Positions 10,301 to 20,114 of a stretch of DNA of 64,000 nt are shown piece after piece. The position numbers and the translations under genes are program-made. The notes under the pieces were generated by a model. The model saw only the letters and a program-made list of their open reading frames with translations. It had not been told where the DNA came from and did no database searches. The DNA comes from Stropharia rugosoannulata (Eukaryota; Basidiomycota; Agaricomycetes; Agaricales; Strophariaceae), in the NCBI GenBank assembly GCA_028532985.1, contig JANCIK010000009.1, positions 496,001 to 560,000 of the forward strand, in the 5' to 3' direction. Positions within the stretch are counted from its first letter, which is position 1. The number at the start of each line of letters is the position of its first letter.

Positions 10301-11855
10301 GTATAACTTTTCCTGAATGCATGTAGTCGTCAACGAGGGTGCAATGTCGAATAAAGTGATTTTCTCCGCAGAACTTGCACTTGAAAACGCGAGGCTTCTT
10401 GCTGGGGCGAGTTAATGATGTAGACGACGGCTGAGATGTACTTTGGATTTCCTGGATGATCGACTTCGTAAATGCTGCGAAAATAGTCCGAAAATCATCG
10501 AGATTAATGTTTGTATTTGAGGGGGACGACTGGGACAGTATAGGCGACGAGTTGTGCGAGTAAACCGAGTGCGAGGCGCGCAAAATAAAAATGGCGGCGG
10601 CGTAGACGTCTGTGATAGCGTGGGGATCGTCTGGATAATGGTCTGGGAACTTGAGCGCTAAACGCGTCGAAATTTTTGTCCAAAGCGACGGGGGAAAGGC
10701 ACGAGGGTACATGCGCTTCTGCTCGAGATCTGATAGGCGTTGTTTCGAAATAAGGAACCGCGAAGTCGTAATAAAATGTGTATGGTAATCCGAAAGGTCT
10801 TCTAGAGTATTCATGCCGATGTGCAAACGATTTTCAATCAATAATTCGAGGTTGGCGAGGGTGTACCAATAATTGTCGTTGGCAGATGGGTAAAGCTCGA
10901 AGACGGCGTCCTTAAAATTATCAAAGGTCGAGAAATTGTCCAAAAATTGAGGAAGCGACTCCCAAAGGTCGGCGGTGTCGTTATCTACGTAGCGTATGGC
11001 GTAACACTTCTGCTTGGAGGCGGTAACAATGCCGGATGTGCTGAATAAGTACTGAAGGTCGGAAAAATAGTGCTTGAGCCCACGGGGCTTTGCTGGGTCG
11101 AAAGACGGTGCACTAGGGTCTCCAAAAGCTGGCATAGGAAGGGACATATTGAGAAACGAGTGTAGACGGATGACGAAGTGTTGGAGGAATTGATTGTGAA
11201 TTAATGTCGAAATTGCGCGAATAAAACGGGATTAGCTGAAGTCCAGTGCATAGGAAACTCACCCCTCGCGGTGGGCTCCAAAATGATACGCTGAAGCTCT
11301 CTATGAGCGCGTACAGGTGCGAGGTGGTTTCACACGGCTTCTAACCAACCCAAAACAACACAAACAAGACGAAATATCGTGAGAACGAGGGAGTGTAAGC
11401 TGCGACGTCAGCTTCGAACCACTCCTGGACGAGGTATACGACGAGAACGAGAACTGAGACGAAAACTAGGGCGCTAAGACGAGGGGAAACGAAATCTTCT
11501 TTTTTCTACATAAAGTACATGCTTTATATATGTAAAATCAAAGCATAGCCTACGGAATAAGTGTAATCCTAGAATGTAGGTGCTGAGTAAGTAAAGGAGC
11601 AAGGAAAGACCTAGAATTAATGAGTAATGTAATGAAAAATGCTCGAAATGCAGGCGGGATATAGTTGTTCCGAGTGCGATGCAAGTCGGATTGTGGCACG
11701 GTGGCTGTGCGACGTGGGAACACGGACTTGTGCGTGACGGATTCCGTGGCCGTAGATGGGCGCGGCTCATCACCGTTAAGGCAGAAGTACGCAACTGGAC
11801 CATCGAAGTGGCACTCGCAGCGGGCGTTTGGGCTTGCAGGAAGGCTGAGGTTCAT
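7315..11855 (-). CDS. Ala/Pro-rich repeat protein gene interrupted by an LTR retrotransposon
   Basis: Proposed exons on the minus strand: 11855-11774, 8451-8404 and 8270-7315, giving 361 residues. Exon 1 starts MNLSLPASPN and is cysteine-rich (CECHFDG, then YFCLN). Exon 2 adds GCHLTEFDGSGVYPVVG. The large exon carries Ser/Pro/Ala-rich sequence, then about 4.5 copies of a 20-residue Ala/Pro repeat, and an acidic end. The LTR element entered at the exon 1/intron 1 boundary. With the element and one target copy removed, exon 1 ends AACG followed by GTAAGATC, a good donor, with a 59-nt intron to CATCAG. With the element present, the junction still reads AACG then GTGATG, so a 3.3-kb intron could be spliced. 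The second intron (8271-8403) is less certain. Function unknown. Confidence 0.55.
7447..7730 (-). repeat. 60-bp coding minisatellite (20-residue Ala/Pro repeat)
   Basis: About 4.5 direct repeats of 60 bp keep the frame of the 7315-11855 gene. The unit encodes variants of AAAPAVPGAASGLASPTLAP. High GC and in-frame length suggest copy number can change without frameshift. Long open frames on both strands here are a by-product of the period being a multiple of three. Confidence 0.93.
8514..9002 (-). repeat. 3' LTR (downstream in element orientation)
   Basis: Starts TGATACGCTG and ends GCTCATCA on the plus strand. Identical to 11284-11772. Confidence 0.97.
9003..9015 (-). other. Polypurine tract of the LTR element
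   Basis: On the minus strand AGTAGGGAGGAGA abuts the 3' LTR directly, the position expected for the plus-strand primer of reverse transcription. Confidence 0.8.
9507..11147 (-). CDS. gag: Retrotransposon Gag polyprotein
   Basis: A 546-residue uninterrupted frame. The N-terminal half (about residues 15-200) has the look of basidiomycete Ty3-type capsid proteins, with a start MSLPMPAFGDPSAP, then YFSDLQYLFS and DLWESLPQF. At about residues 255-270 there is one zinc knuckle, CKFCGENHFIRHC. Its spacing is C-X2-C-X3-H-X4-C, one residue shorter than the usual CCHC. It is followed by a conserved-looking LPTGAYIPEDIPGRF stretch and a Ser/Pro-rich tail ending in an Arg/Pro-rich basic run. The protein would form particles and bind RNA in the cytoplasm. 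No pol follows, either in frame or after a possible frameshift. Confidence 0.9.
   Translation of the reverse strand: MSLPMPAFGDPSAPSFDPAKPRGLKHYFSDLQYLFSTSGIVTASKQKCYAIRYVDNDTADLWESLPQFLDNFSTFDNFKDAVFELYPSANDNYWYTLANLELLIENRLHIGMNTLEDLSDYHTHFITTSRFLISKQRLSDLEQKRMYPRAFPPSLWTKISTRLALKFPDHYPDDPHAITDVYAAAIFILRASHSVYSHNSSPILSQSSPSNTNINLDDFRTIFAAFTKSIIQEIQSTSQPSSTSLTRPSKKPRVFKCKFCGENHFIRHCTLVDDYMHSGKVIRNSDGKVVLPTGAYIPEDIPGRFLKEKFDEWYRRHPGQSRTLYQSPPTVLQSVFAPAFATSSHNQSDMQYIDDIDSRIAEIEQEIARLRHQVPNVASNVSVMPRVAQSNSQKYYSVFSSQIVATHPRTPMYPSSIDLPPQKYISSMYSSPAPSTLFPAPQTSHIDRSSSPPSSITPSSDILKSNTVIVKLQPPKSSPLFHRPLFTTRTCCNSDKGLFSRFCTSPPSLVNFNALRRPATRIFHPNIAYSDCFIPRRRRPRPRRPG
11264..11280 (-). other. tRNA primer-binding site of the LTR element
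   Basis: On the minus strand TGGAGCCCACCGCGAGG lies 3 nt inside the 5' LTR. TGG pairs with the CCA end of a tRNA. The tRNA identity was not determined. Confidence 0.75.
11284..11772 (-). repeat. 5' LTR (upstream in element orientation)
   Basis: Identical to 8514-9002. It contains the promoter of the element by analogy. Short frames inside it duplicate those in the other LTR and are not genes. Confidence 0.97.
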
Positions 11856-12169
11856 TTTGCTTTACTACCTGTCTTTGTGTATCCTCAGAAGCTTATAACC
11901 CATGTTATGTAAGTGTCCGGTGGCTTGAAAACTAGGCAGTTAATTTCCTGTGCAGCAGTTGACTGCAGGCATCGGAAGAGGCTTGCCGGGAGCTGAGTTA
12001 ATGCCGGCTGGCGCGGCACAGTTCGGAATACCTGCCAAATTCGTGTTGATCAACGTAGTTGCATGCCAAGCGCATAGGAGTGTTCGAGGAGTATTGCAAG
12101 AGTATTGCAAGAATTAATAGTAAGTAAAGTATACACACATTTACATTGCTCAATACTAAGGTTTACTAG
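11856..12169. promoter_or_regulatory. Divergent intergenic region between the Ala/Pro gene and the 916-residue gene
   Basis: A 314-bp gap between divergent start codons (11855 minus, 12170 plus). It carries TATTGCAAGAG and TATTGCAAGAA near 12092-12112, close to the TTGCAAGAG at the composite ends. No firm promoter element was assigned. Confidence 0.45.
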
Positions 12170-15100
12170 ATGTCTAAGGGTCATCAATGGACAACCGTTG
12201 AACAACGAGACTTCTTAAATGGGCACTTCAGCAGTTACTGGGCCATATACAATGAAAAGAGACCGAATTACATGCAGTTCTGGGCGTCCGTGATTGGCAA
12301 GTTCCTTCAAAAGTGGCCTGAGATTTCGGTCATATTCCCAGACGCGGAATCCGTAAACACGCTGAGCGAAGCCGAGCAGGCACGCTTGCAAGGCTCCATT
12401 GATCGCCGCAAGACGGTAAGCCTAAGTTTATCAAACAATTGAAATGTATATGCTTACCTTCCCATAGCAAATTAAGAATTGGTATCGCTGGCGAGCGGAT
12501 ACAGCAAGTCACGTTGCAGGTCGACGCGGCCGTAGGTTTAATAAGGCTCTGCAAAATTTCGGTGAAGATAGCAAAGATCGAGTGCGCACCTTAAAAGCAG
12601 TTGAAAAATACTCCAAGTTATACTACAGTGACCGCATGAAACCACACTTGGAAGAATTCACTCGTCAATTGGAGGCAGAGGCCGGTCAGAAGGTACCAGC
12701 ATTAACTTGTATCAAAAAACTTACGCAGAAACGCTGGGAAGAGGAATCAGAGGAGATAAAATTAGAGGTGTATAATCAGCTTGAAGCCGACTTGGCTATG
12801 AAATTGAAAGAGGACGAAGAGCGGAAGGTGTTCACAGAAGATGCAGCGGATAATCTAACGGTTGAAGAACAAACTGCGTACGTGATATATTTATTTCGAG
12901 TATAATAAGCCACTACATATTTACATTCTTACATAGGGCGATTAAATTACTTCCGGAATACCTTAGCAATCAATTGAAATCACTAGCTAAGCGCACAGGG
13001 TGGTCATTCAGCGTTCTGATGGGCGGTCAGTATCCCGGGGTCACGGCCGATGGCAAGATCACTGTGGCCAGGTAAGCGTCTTGTATCCACATTAATGTTT
13101 TCTGATACACCTGTTTAGTTTTCACGCTGGGAAGACTAGCACTGGGATTGACTTTGGCATGATGCCGAAGTTCAATGAACTAGTCATGCCAACGTACACG
13201 GCGTTTTTGAAGGAGTTGCATCAATGTAAGACACTTATGATATTTCTTTTGTCATACTAACTTCTCTCTTCCCAGCACAAGCGAAATCGACATCGCTTAG
13301 TCAAGGCGTAACTGACAGCAAGAACGCAAGTGACAGCAGATCCGAAGGCGGTGTGGCAGCTGGCACGGGTACCGAAGAAGGGGTCGGACCAGCCCCAGTA
13401 CGTTCTCCTGCACCAGCAAAACCATCTATCGGGGCCCCACTCACCTCTGCCCCTACCGCCTCTCCACCATTCGGTGAAATTGACGTTGCAAGTGTTAGCG
13501 ACCCCAACACACCAGGTCGACTTGCTCGCGGAACCCTTGCACCACCGTCTCCCAACACTCTTGCACCACTCGCCCCCAAACCTCTTGCACCACTCGCTTC
13601 CGAACATCTTGCACCACTCGCTCCCGAACGTCTTGCACCACTCGCTCCCGGACCTCTTGCACCACTCGCTCTCGAACCTCTTGCACAACTCGCCCCTGAA
13701 CCTCTTGCACAACTTGCCCCCGAACCTCTTGCACCATCCTTTCACGGAAATCACGCGCTTGCTCAAAGTTCCATTCTTGCACCATTCACCTTCGACACGC
13801 CATTATCTTTCGACCAGCTTACTCAAGATACTGCCTGGGACGGCCGTGTTCAAGGGACTTCGAACAATCAGGGTGTAGGCAGTGTCAGAGATGGTGGGAC
13901 AGCTTATGGCAATGCGGATTCAACTTGTCAGTAATGACCACTACATGGCCTATTTTGCATATCTAACATTCATATCCCACAGACAATTTCATCTTCCCCC
14001 CGCCGTCTTGGGATATGCCCAATTACTGCGACCCTCTATTCAACCCTGACTTCAGTAACCAATCGTTTCCAGATGATGTATTTGCTGCATCAAATGCAGT
14101 TCTCGAAAACTTTTTACAAAAGTTTCCATGTAAGTCGAGTTCAAATCAATATTGTATCTATTCTAATTGACTTCTGGTAACCGCAGCCGAGTCTGAGAAC
14201 CGACAGAACTGCCTATCTGAAGACACAAGTTCTTTGGCAGCGCAACAGAATGCTCTGGATGCCCAATCAACTCCACCAACTTCAGCCGTGCCTGATGTAG
14301 ACAGAGCGATCCTGCAGAAGTCCGGCGAAACCACAGGTTCGCGTACACTACCACCTGCCCCTGTCGCACCCGTATGTGCATCTGCCCTATCTTCCGCTGC
14401 CCCTGCCTCGACGGCCGCAGTGGACACACAGACAGCTCCCACCGTGAATTGGCTCCCTAAAACCACGCCGCAGATCCCGCTTTCATCTGATACAAGCCAC
14501 AATCAGCGTGACAAAGTTCGACGACGCTCCACGAGGCCTGCTATCCCGTCTAAGCGATCTGAGCTACTTAATCAGATTGGTGATTCGACTACCAGTGCTC
14601 CGCGTCAAAAGGAGAATGTCGATATCAGTGATCCCCCGGCATGGATCACTCTCGCCAAGCGTCACTTTCTGTCTCGCGACTTAGGAACGGAGTGGAAGGC
14701 ATGTGTTGATGCCTGGTTTAATCTTGAAGAGAAGTTGAAATTTGGTGGAGTTAGTGGTTCGAAAGTGAGTTCTTTACTACCGCCAACTTACCTGAATTTA
14801 ACATGACTCCGCAGACCGCTCTTCCCGCCGTTGCTCATCGCCCCGAAGAATGGCAGAAGTGGGCAAAATTATCGAAGCAAGGTGTTCGACGGTACGACGA
14901 AATTCCTTTCATTCCTGATTCTGCCGAATTGGGCATTGCAGTCAGCAAGTGGTGGAACGAAATGCAACCCTCTTTCCGGAAGGGCGTCGATGGGACAACT
15001 TTACCGGAGTACAACGCTCCGAATCCTTCGGATTGGGACCCTCTCAGGAAGAGCGGCCCAAATGGCGTCGTATCCGTCATGACGTTGCTGGCATGGTGGG

Positions 15101-15336
15101 GTCAGGCCCTTGCTGATCGTTCTAAGTACCAGCTGGATAGCACCGCCTCCTGGAAACTCTTGCTTGGCGACGTGACACACAGTTTTGCGGCCATCCTGAC
15201 AACGACAGTCGACAAGAAGCGCAAGGGAGGTGACTTTAGTAAGGATAACAAAGCCAAACGGTACGCCCTCTCACTTGCGTATATATTTCCATTTCCACCT
15301 AACAGTCACTTAATAAAGCTCACGCGTCTAATTTAA
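12170..15336 (+). CDS. 916-residue basidiomycete protein of unknown function, 9 exons
   Basis: Exons 12170-12415, 12468-12877, 12937-13071, 13119-13225, 13276-13926, 13983-14129, 14187-14764, 14815-15260, 15306-15336, all GT-AG, open throughout. Residues 1-300 are helical and charged, beginning MSKGHQWTTVEQRDFL; a basic patch near residue 105 reads AGRRGRRFNK. Residues 386-452 are an 8-residue repeat, LAPLAPEP and variants. Residues 470-710 are low-complexity Ser/Pro/Ala. From about 717 a compact Trp-rich region starts PPAWITLAKRHFLSRDLG and includes WQKWAKLSKQGVR and SKWWNEMQPSFR. I recall this layout from repeated gene families in mushroom genomes but cannot name a domain. It lies between the KDZ1 inverted repeats, so it is likely a passenger of that element. 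An intact frame across nine exons suggests it is or was recently functional. Confidence 0.85.
13535..13734 (+). repeat. 24-bp coding minisatellite carrying TCTTGCACCACT
   Basis: TCTTGCAC recurs at 13559, 13583, 13607, 13631, 13655, 13679, 13703 and 13727, exactly every 24 bp, with a variant CCTTGCAC at 13535. Each unit encodes LAPLAPEP-like residues. The 12-mer TCTTGCACCACT is shared with the promoter array near 4964-4990. Confidence 0.95.
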
Positions 15337-15686
15337 ATGTTGTCTCAGCGAATTGTGCCAGACTGTCGATTATTTGTATGCTATGTGATCATGTACTAAT
15401 AATATCGTGCCCTATAAATATCTTGCCTGACTTGAGTGATGTGGGCAAGGTCATGCTCGATGATGATAATGCGTAAGTAACTGCGCCAAGCGCGTGAAGT
15501 GGTAACCGCGGGGGCGCAAGCTCCTTGTACCATGTGTGGGACAGGGCCAAGACATGGGGGTGCACTGAGAGTGCAGCTGCGCAAAGTATTGAGGATGGAC
15601 AGAAGAATTCTCAATGAGGCTAATGTAAGTAAATGTGCTAAGCATTGAGAAGAAACCCCGGGGAGGGCCGCTGCGCGCAAGCTGTA
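15337..15686. other. Interval between the 916-residue gene and the right inverted repeat
   Basis: No gene seen. It should contain the 3' untranslated region of the preceding gene. An interrupted GCGCAAGCT sequence is at both 15506 and 15674. Confidence 0.5.
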
Positions 15687-16057
15687 TGCGCGGACGAGCG
15701 GGGCGCGCTACGTGAGCGGGGCTACGGAAAGCACCGAAGCCGAGCGTGCCGCCAAAAGGGCGCATCAGATGGACCCTAAGGCCTGGAACGCATTGCATAA
15801 GCATGCGCCCCGTCCTGAAAAGGTACGGGCGCCGGGGCGATGCGGGGCCCGGGCGCGATGCGGGCGCGCAGACAGGAGCCCGGGCAGGTGGCAGCGGCAG
15901 CGGCAGTATCCGAAGCCGAGCCCTGCCGACACCTCGATCGAGTCTTGCACAACAATTGCACAACAATTGCTGCAATGCTATAGTGCGGACACCCACTACA
16001 ATCTACAGCAAACCTTGCACAACCACACCCCTACTACGGTAGTATGTCTTGCAAGAG
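15687..16057 (-). repeat. Right terminal inverted repeat of the KDZ1 composite
   Basis: Inverted copy of 247-617 with two observed mismatches. It ends GTCTTGCAAGAG at 16057. Confidence 0.93.
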
Positions 16058-19000
16058 GGTGGTAAGGACAAGTGATTGCATTGCATTTCACCTCCTTTTG
16101 TCACTCCATAACCAGCTCAAACCCAGGTCTGCATGCCGCGACTCCGTCAGCCAAACACCTACATACAAAAGCGTGTCATAATTATAAAGATATGGGAGAT
16201 AAAGCAAACAAGAACGGGCTCGACTGTGGTGGGGAAGAGGGAGCGGAGAACGACTGGGATGTGTGGACTAAGCTTGCAGCCTCTCAGTTGCTGGTGATTG
16301 GTATGTTTCTGTTTTGCCTAAGCTCGGATGGTTTATGGTTCTTACTCCCCTAGCCCTCTGCATACATCAGCCCTTGTTTGGCCTCTTTCTAGGGCCTGTC
16401 GCGTTCTCAGCCCTCCCTCGTCGCGCTTTGCGTCTCCGGGCTCATGATACCCATGAGATACTCCGTCAGCTCTGCCCCGCACTTGTCTTGCCTCCCTTGA
16501 CGCCCCTCTCTGCACTCGGCGCCAGCTCAGTTCAACTTCTGTGGTTCGGCCTTCCTTGGGTAGTACCTCCTGCAAAGGCACGCCTGCTGACGCGCCTCCC
16601 CCATATCATTCGACGTGCATTACACATCTTCACCCTGCCTTTCATGCGCATATATACCTCTATCTTGCGCGCATTATGCATACATCCACTTGCGTCCCTC
16701 AGTCAACCAGCCCCTCGCGAGCTGCATTCAGTCCTCCTCTCATGCGCTACATTCTTCGCTCCTGCAATCTCGCCCTGGTCCGTCCCCTGCCCCCGCCTCT
16801 GGTCATATATAGTCAGCACAGTAGCTCGCGCAGGCATCGCGAGACTCGGGCGTCCCTCCTTGGCGCACAGTTCCGTGCATACATTTCGTCCATTCGACCT
16901 GTTGCATTGCGTTGCATCGGTTGGGTCGCGTTCTATCCATTCCATCCCGTCCCTCGCATTGTATCCCGTCCCCCGTGCTGCATCGCATCGCATTGCATCG
17001 CAATATTCGCCGCCGTGCTCTCCTTCTACGTGCAACCTGCGCAGCGAGGGCTCCACGCGAACGATGTTTACTGGCGTGCTGTCCCGAGGGCTAGCATGCG
17101 CGCACTGGTACGAGGACAGGAGGGGAGGCGGGGGATACATTCGTGCTTTCTCTTTTGAGCCCTTTCCCGTCCCACCTCGCCTTTGACACGTGGCCCTAGA
17201 GGCAATATATGCTCTTCACCTGTCTGCTTTAGTCCATACAGCGTAATCGCGAATACAGCTTGTTGATACTTGCAGACTGTCCCGTTCTGTAGCTGCATCT
17301 CCGCTGCGTAGATGCGTCCAGTCAAGCGTGCGACGGGCCCCGCGGGCCCCGCTCCAGGTAGACCGTCTCCATCCCCTTCGTACCCTAGCCACTCGCCTAT
17401 GTCCTGCGCCGTCCTGTCTTGCTCCCCGGCTCCCCAGCGTGTTCCCTGCAAATATATGTGTACACCCTCGTCCAGACTACATCTCACGAGCCCCGCCTCA
17501 CGCGGTTCTCTGACGCCATGTCCCGCGTTGCCCTCCACTTCCCTTCCCGCCAACTAAACAGCTACAGACCTTATGGGTACATGCGTCGGCCGGTTCTCCT
17601 CATCGCGCGCACGGAGCGTATATATCATATCTCGTCTTTACTCTGCTCCGTCCCGTCCCTGTCTATGAAGCCGCCCTTCTGGAATATCCATCCCATTAAC
17701 CTGCAAGCCGCCTCCAGTGTTGTTCTTGCTTGGTCCCCACTACACGCATGCGCCCTCACTCCGACCGCACTCATCGTGACTTGCGGCCACGGCGCGCAGT
17801 CGATGTTCTTCCAACCGCTCCGTTCGGCATCTCTGCACTGCTTTGCCCCTGCCATCCCATCCCGTCCCTTCACTTCGCTAGTCGATGCCCCCGCCCGTCG
17901 CCTGCGGACTCATTTGCTTCGCATCCCCTGTGCTTGGTTCTGAAGTGCGCACTTTGCTTGAAGTGCCTCTCGCTATATCCGTTGCTCCCCTGGTGGCTGT
18001 TTACAGGCCAGCTTATCGGTGCGTGCGTCTCATGCAGGCTATATCATGCTCTAACTGTATCGTGCGCAGGATATATTGTGCAAAGGCTTTATCGATTGCG
18101 CCCAGGTCTTAATGCATCCTCTCGCCCGTACACTAATGCATCCTAGTACGCCCGTCTGTGTCTGTGTATATCTAGCCCTGCCATGCATTATGTGGTTGCA
18201 TATGCGCAACTGCCACTGACCTCACCTGCGTGCACGGCTTCATCCCTGCGCCCTTGCAGCTACGGCGCGTCACTCCGCTCCTATAAAGTTAAAGCTTCAC
18301 CTCAGCGCCTGCGCAGGTTCGGCACACCAACACGCACCACGCTCTGATGCTCTCTGGGAATGTCCCTCGTCTGGTTCTGCTCTTGTTCTGCTTCAACCTG
18401 AGCTCGCCTAATGGTGCGTTTTATAGAGTGTCCTTGGACCATCAGCGCTCTGCTAATCTTACTAACTTAGTATCTTAGCTGCGGAATAAAACTGCATGCA
18501 CTGAGCTATTACCCTGCTCTGCTTCTTGTGCTCTATGCCTTAGGCCTTAAAGCCCACCTTAAAATATGCTTTTTTGAAATATACTGGTGAACTTTGAGAA
18601 GGGCCTCTGTCCTAGTGCGCGCCCGGAATACAGTGCTGGATTTAGTTTTCTAGTGTATGGCCACTGACTCCGCTTGCCACTGTCAGTAGTCACCTTGACA
18701 TTACATGTCACCGCTCGTGCCCCTGGATATTTTCAAACGGTATTTTTCGCACGTGAACGATCCAACGATCCAGTTCTTCCAATCTAATTTTATTAGTATC
18801 GTATCCTGAGCTCGCATAGCCGCGGTGTAAGATTGATTATGTGTTTGTGTAAGTGCGAGCAACGACTTGTGTGGTCGTCTTGAGGGTGGTTCAAGGAATA
18901 GGACTATAGAATAAATGATAGACTAGAGTTGGGCGAACTTGAAGAGGTACGGCCGCATGTACTGACTCCAACTGTACTTTGGATGGTAGAACGAGGGTGG

Positions 19001-20114
19001 GTCCTTTCTTAACTGCCTAGCTACATGTACATGGCGTCCTTTTATACTGTAAAAGTATGTATATATAAATAAAATATATAACTTCTCCTAACTCCTGAAG
19101 GCCAACCGAGTTCTCTCCAGAATATTCTTGCTATTATGCCCGAAACCTAAAGATATTCCGTGGACCTATACCAAATGGATCTTTTCTGCGCGCACGCAAA
19201 TAGCGCACCTTACAGCGGGCCTAGAACTTTGTGTACGGAGCGCTTGATCTCCTCCGGGCTCGCATATATCATTAACTTACCAGCTTCAAGACATACAAAT
19301 ATTCAGCGACAAGCCCTACTACTCTTGGTACATGCCCCACCTGCACGTGCATTCTTTGCCGCTTACACGCGTCGAGTGAAGCATCCAAAGGACCCCGCAA
19401 AGAAGCTTCTGGCTTATACAAGACTGCTCTGATGAGGCTCCCCACGCCGTAGACTGACCAGCCACTCCGCGCAGTCCTGTGCTGCTCATCCGTGTCCAAC
19501 ATGCTCTCTGCAGGTGCGGGTATATTTATTTGCGTAGGTATACTGTCAAAAATAATTCCTTTTATGCTCTACAAGGACTGAGACGCATATAGACATTTCT
19601 TAGTAGAGTCTTACACGCCCATGTACTTGGCACCCTAAAGCAGGGAATAAGCACAACGTAATTGACTGGAAAGAGTGAGAATATGAACTCACAGCGTCCG
19701 GGCCATCTCATATCTCCATTTCCGTGGGTGTCGGACCATTTCCATACCTGTGGGCGGGGGGCACGTGCACCTGCTAGGGCTGGGTTTTATCTTTGCAGGA
19801 GGATAATAAGAATATATAATAGTACAGCAGAATTTGTGAGAATGAAGCATCATGCTGAACAGGACACGAAGAGTGAACAGCTTATACGATGAGGGTGGAC
19901 ATCCGCCTACTATACTGGATAGGGCTCGATATACACACCCTCACAAGTCAGGAATGTTCACAAATGCGGGCGAAATCAAATCGGACTGTCAAACCGACGT
20001 ACTAATCTATTCCTGGCAACAATGATATTGCGAAATTCCGATAGCTCTTCACGCTTCATCTCTGGATATGTTTTCATGGAAGAAAGTTCGTATCGCCTCT
20101 CACAATGTCGACTA
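16058..20114. repeat. Degenerate GC-rich repeats, no gene
   Basis: The stretch 16190-16820 closely matches 41000-41660, sharing GGGGAAGAGGGAGCGGAGA, CTTTCTAGGGCCTGTCGC and CAACCAGCCCCTCGCGAG. The stretch near 17370-17470 matches 39650-39760. From about 18350 composition becomes AT-richer with nothing recognisable. The long frames here are not supported: they lack codon-level conservation between repeat copies and carry no domain motifs. Confidence 0.6.

Larger units (their letters stand above)
8514..11772 (-). mobile_element. Gag-only LTR retrotransposon (Ty3-like, non-autonomous)
   Basis: Bounded by direct 489-bp LTRs with TG...CA ends and identical over their full length as I read them. 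Flanking duplication is CCGT (8510-8513 and 11773-11776; 5 bp if the terminal A is shared). Transcription is on the minus strand: primer-binding site next to the 11284-11772 LTR, polypurine tract next to the 8514-9002 LTR. The 2.3-kb interior encodes only Gag. No protease, reverse transcriptase, RNase H or integrase motifs are present, so mobility must depend on another element. LTR identity implies recent insertion. Confidence 0.97.
247..16057. mobile_element. Composite KDZ-family DNA transposon with 371-bp terminal inverted repeats
   Basis: Two inverted copies of a 371-bp sequence (247-617 and 15687-16057) bracket 15 kb. The outermost bases are CTCTTGCAAGAC on the left and GTCTTGCAAGAG on the right. 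I saw only two mismatches between the arms. Inside are an intact KDZ transposase, a divergent small basic-region gene, an Ala/Pro-rich gene with a nested LTR retrotransposon, and a 916-residue protein gene. KDZ transposases are known in Agaricomycetes as large elements. That these inverted repeats are the termini mobilised by this transposase is inference. The weak point is that no target-site duplication is visible: the 8 bases on the left are CAGCCATT and on the right GGTGGTAA. An old inverted duplication flanking unrelated genes remains possible. Confidence 0.7.

Noticed and set aside
13257..13766. Cys/Trp-rich minus-strand frame (repeated WCKRFG-type units)
   Set aside because: Antisense of the 24-bp LAPLAPEP repeat in a well-supported spliced gene.
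16314..17186. 290-residue plus-strand frame
   Set aside because: Falls in a degenerate repeat whose copy at 41.0-41.7 kb does not keep the frame; composition is that of GC-rich noncoding DNA.
18830..19160. Possible solo LTR (TGTAAGATTGATTATG start, TA-rich end)
   Set aside because: No second copy, no target duplication and no defined CA end found in the window.
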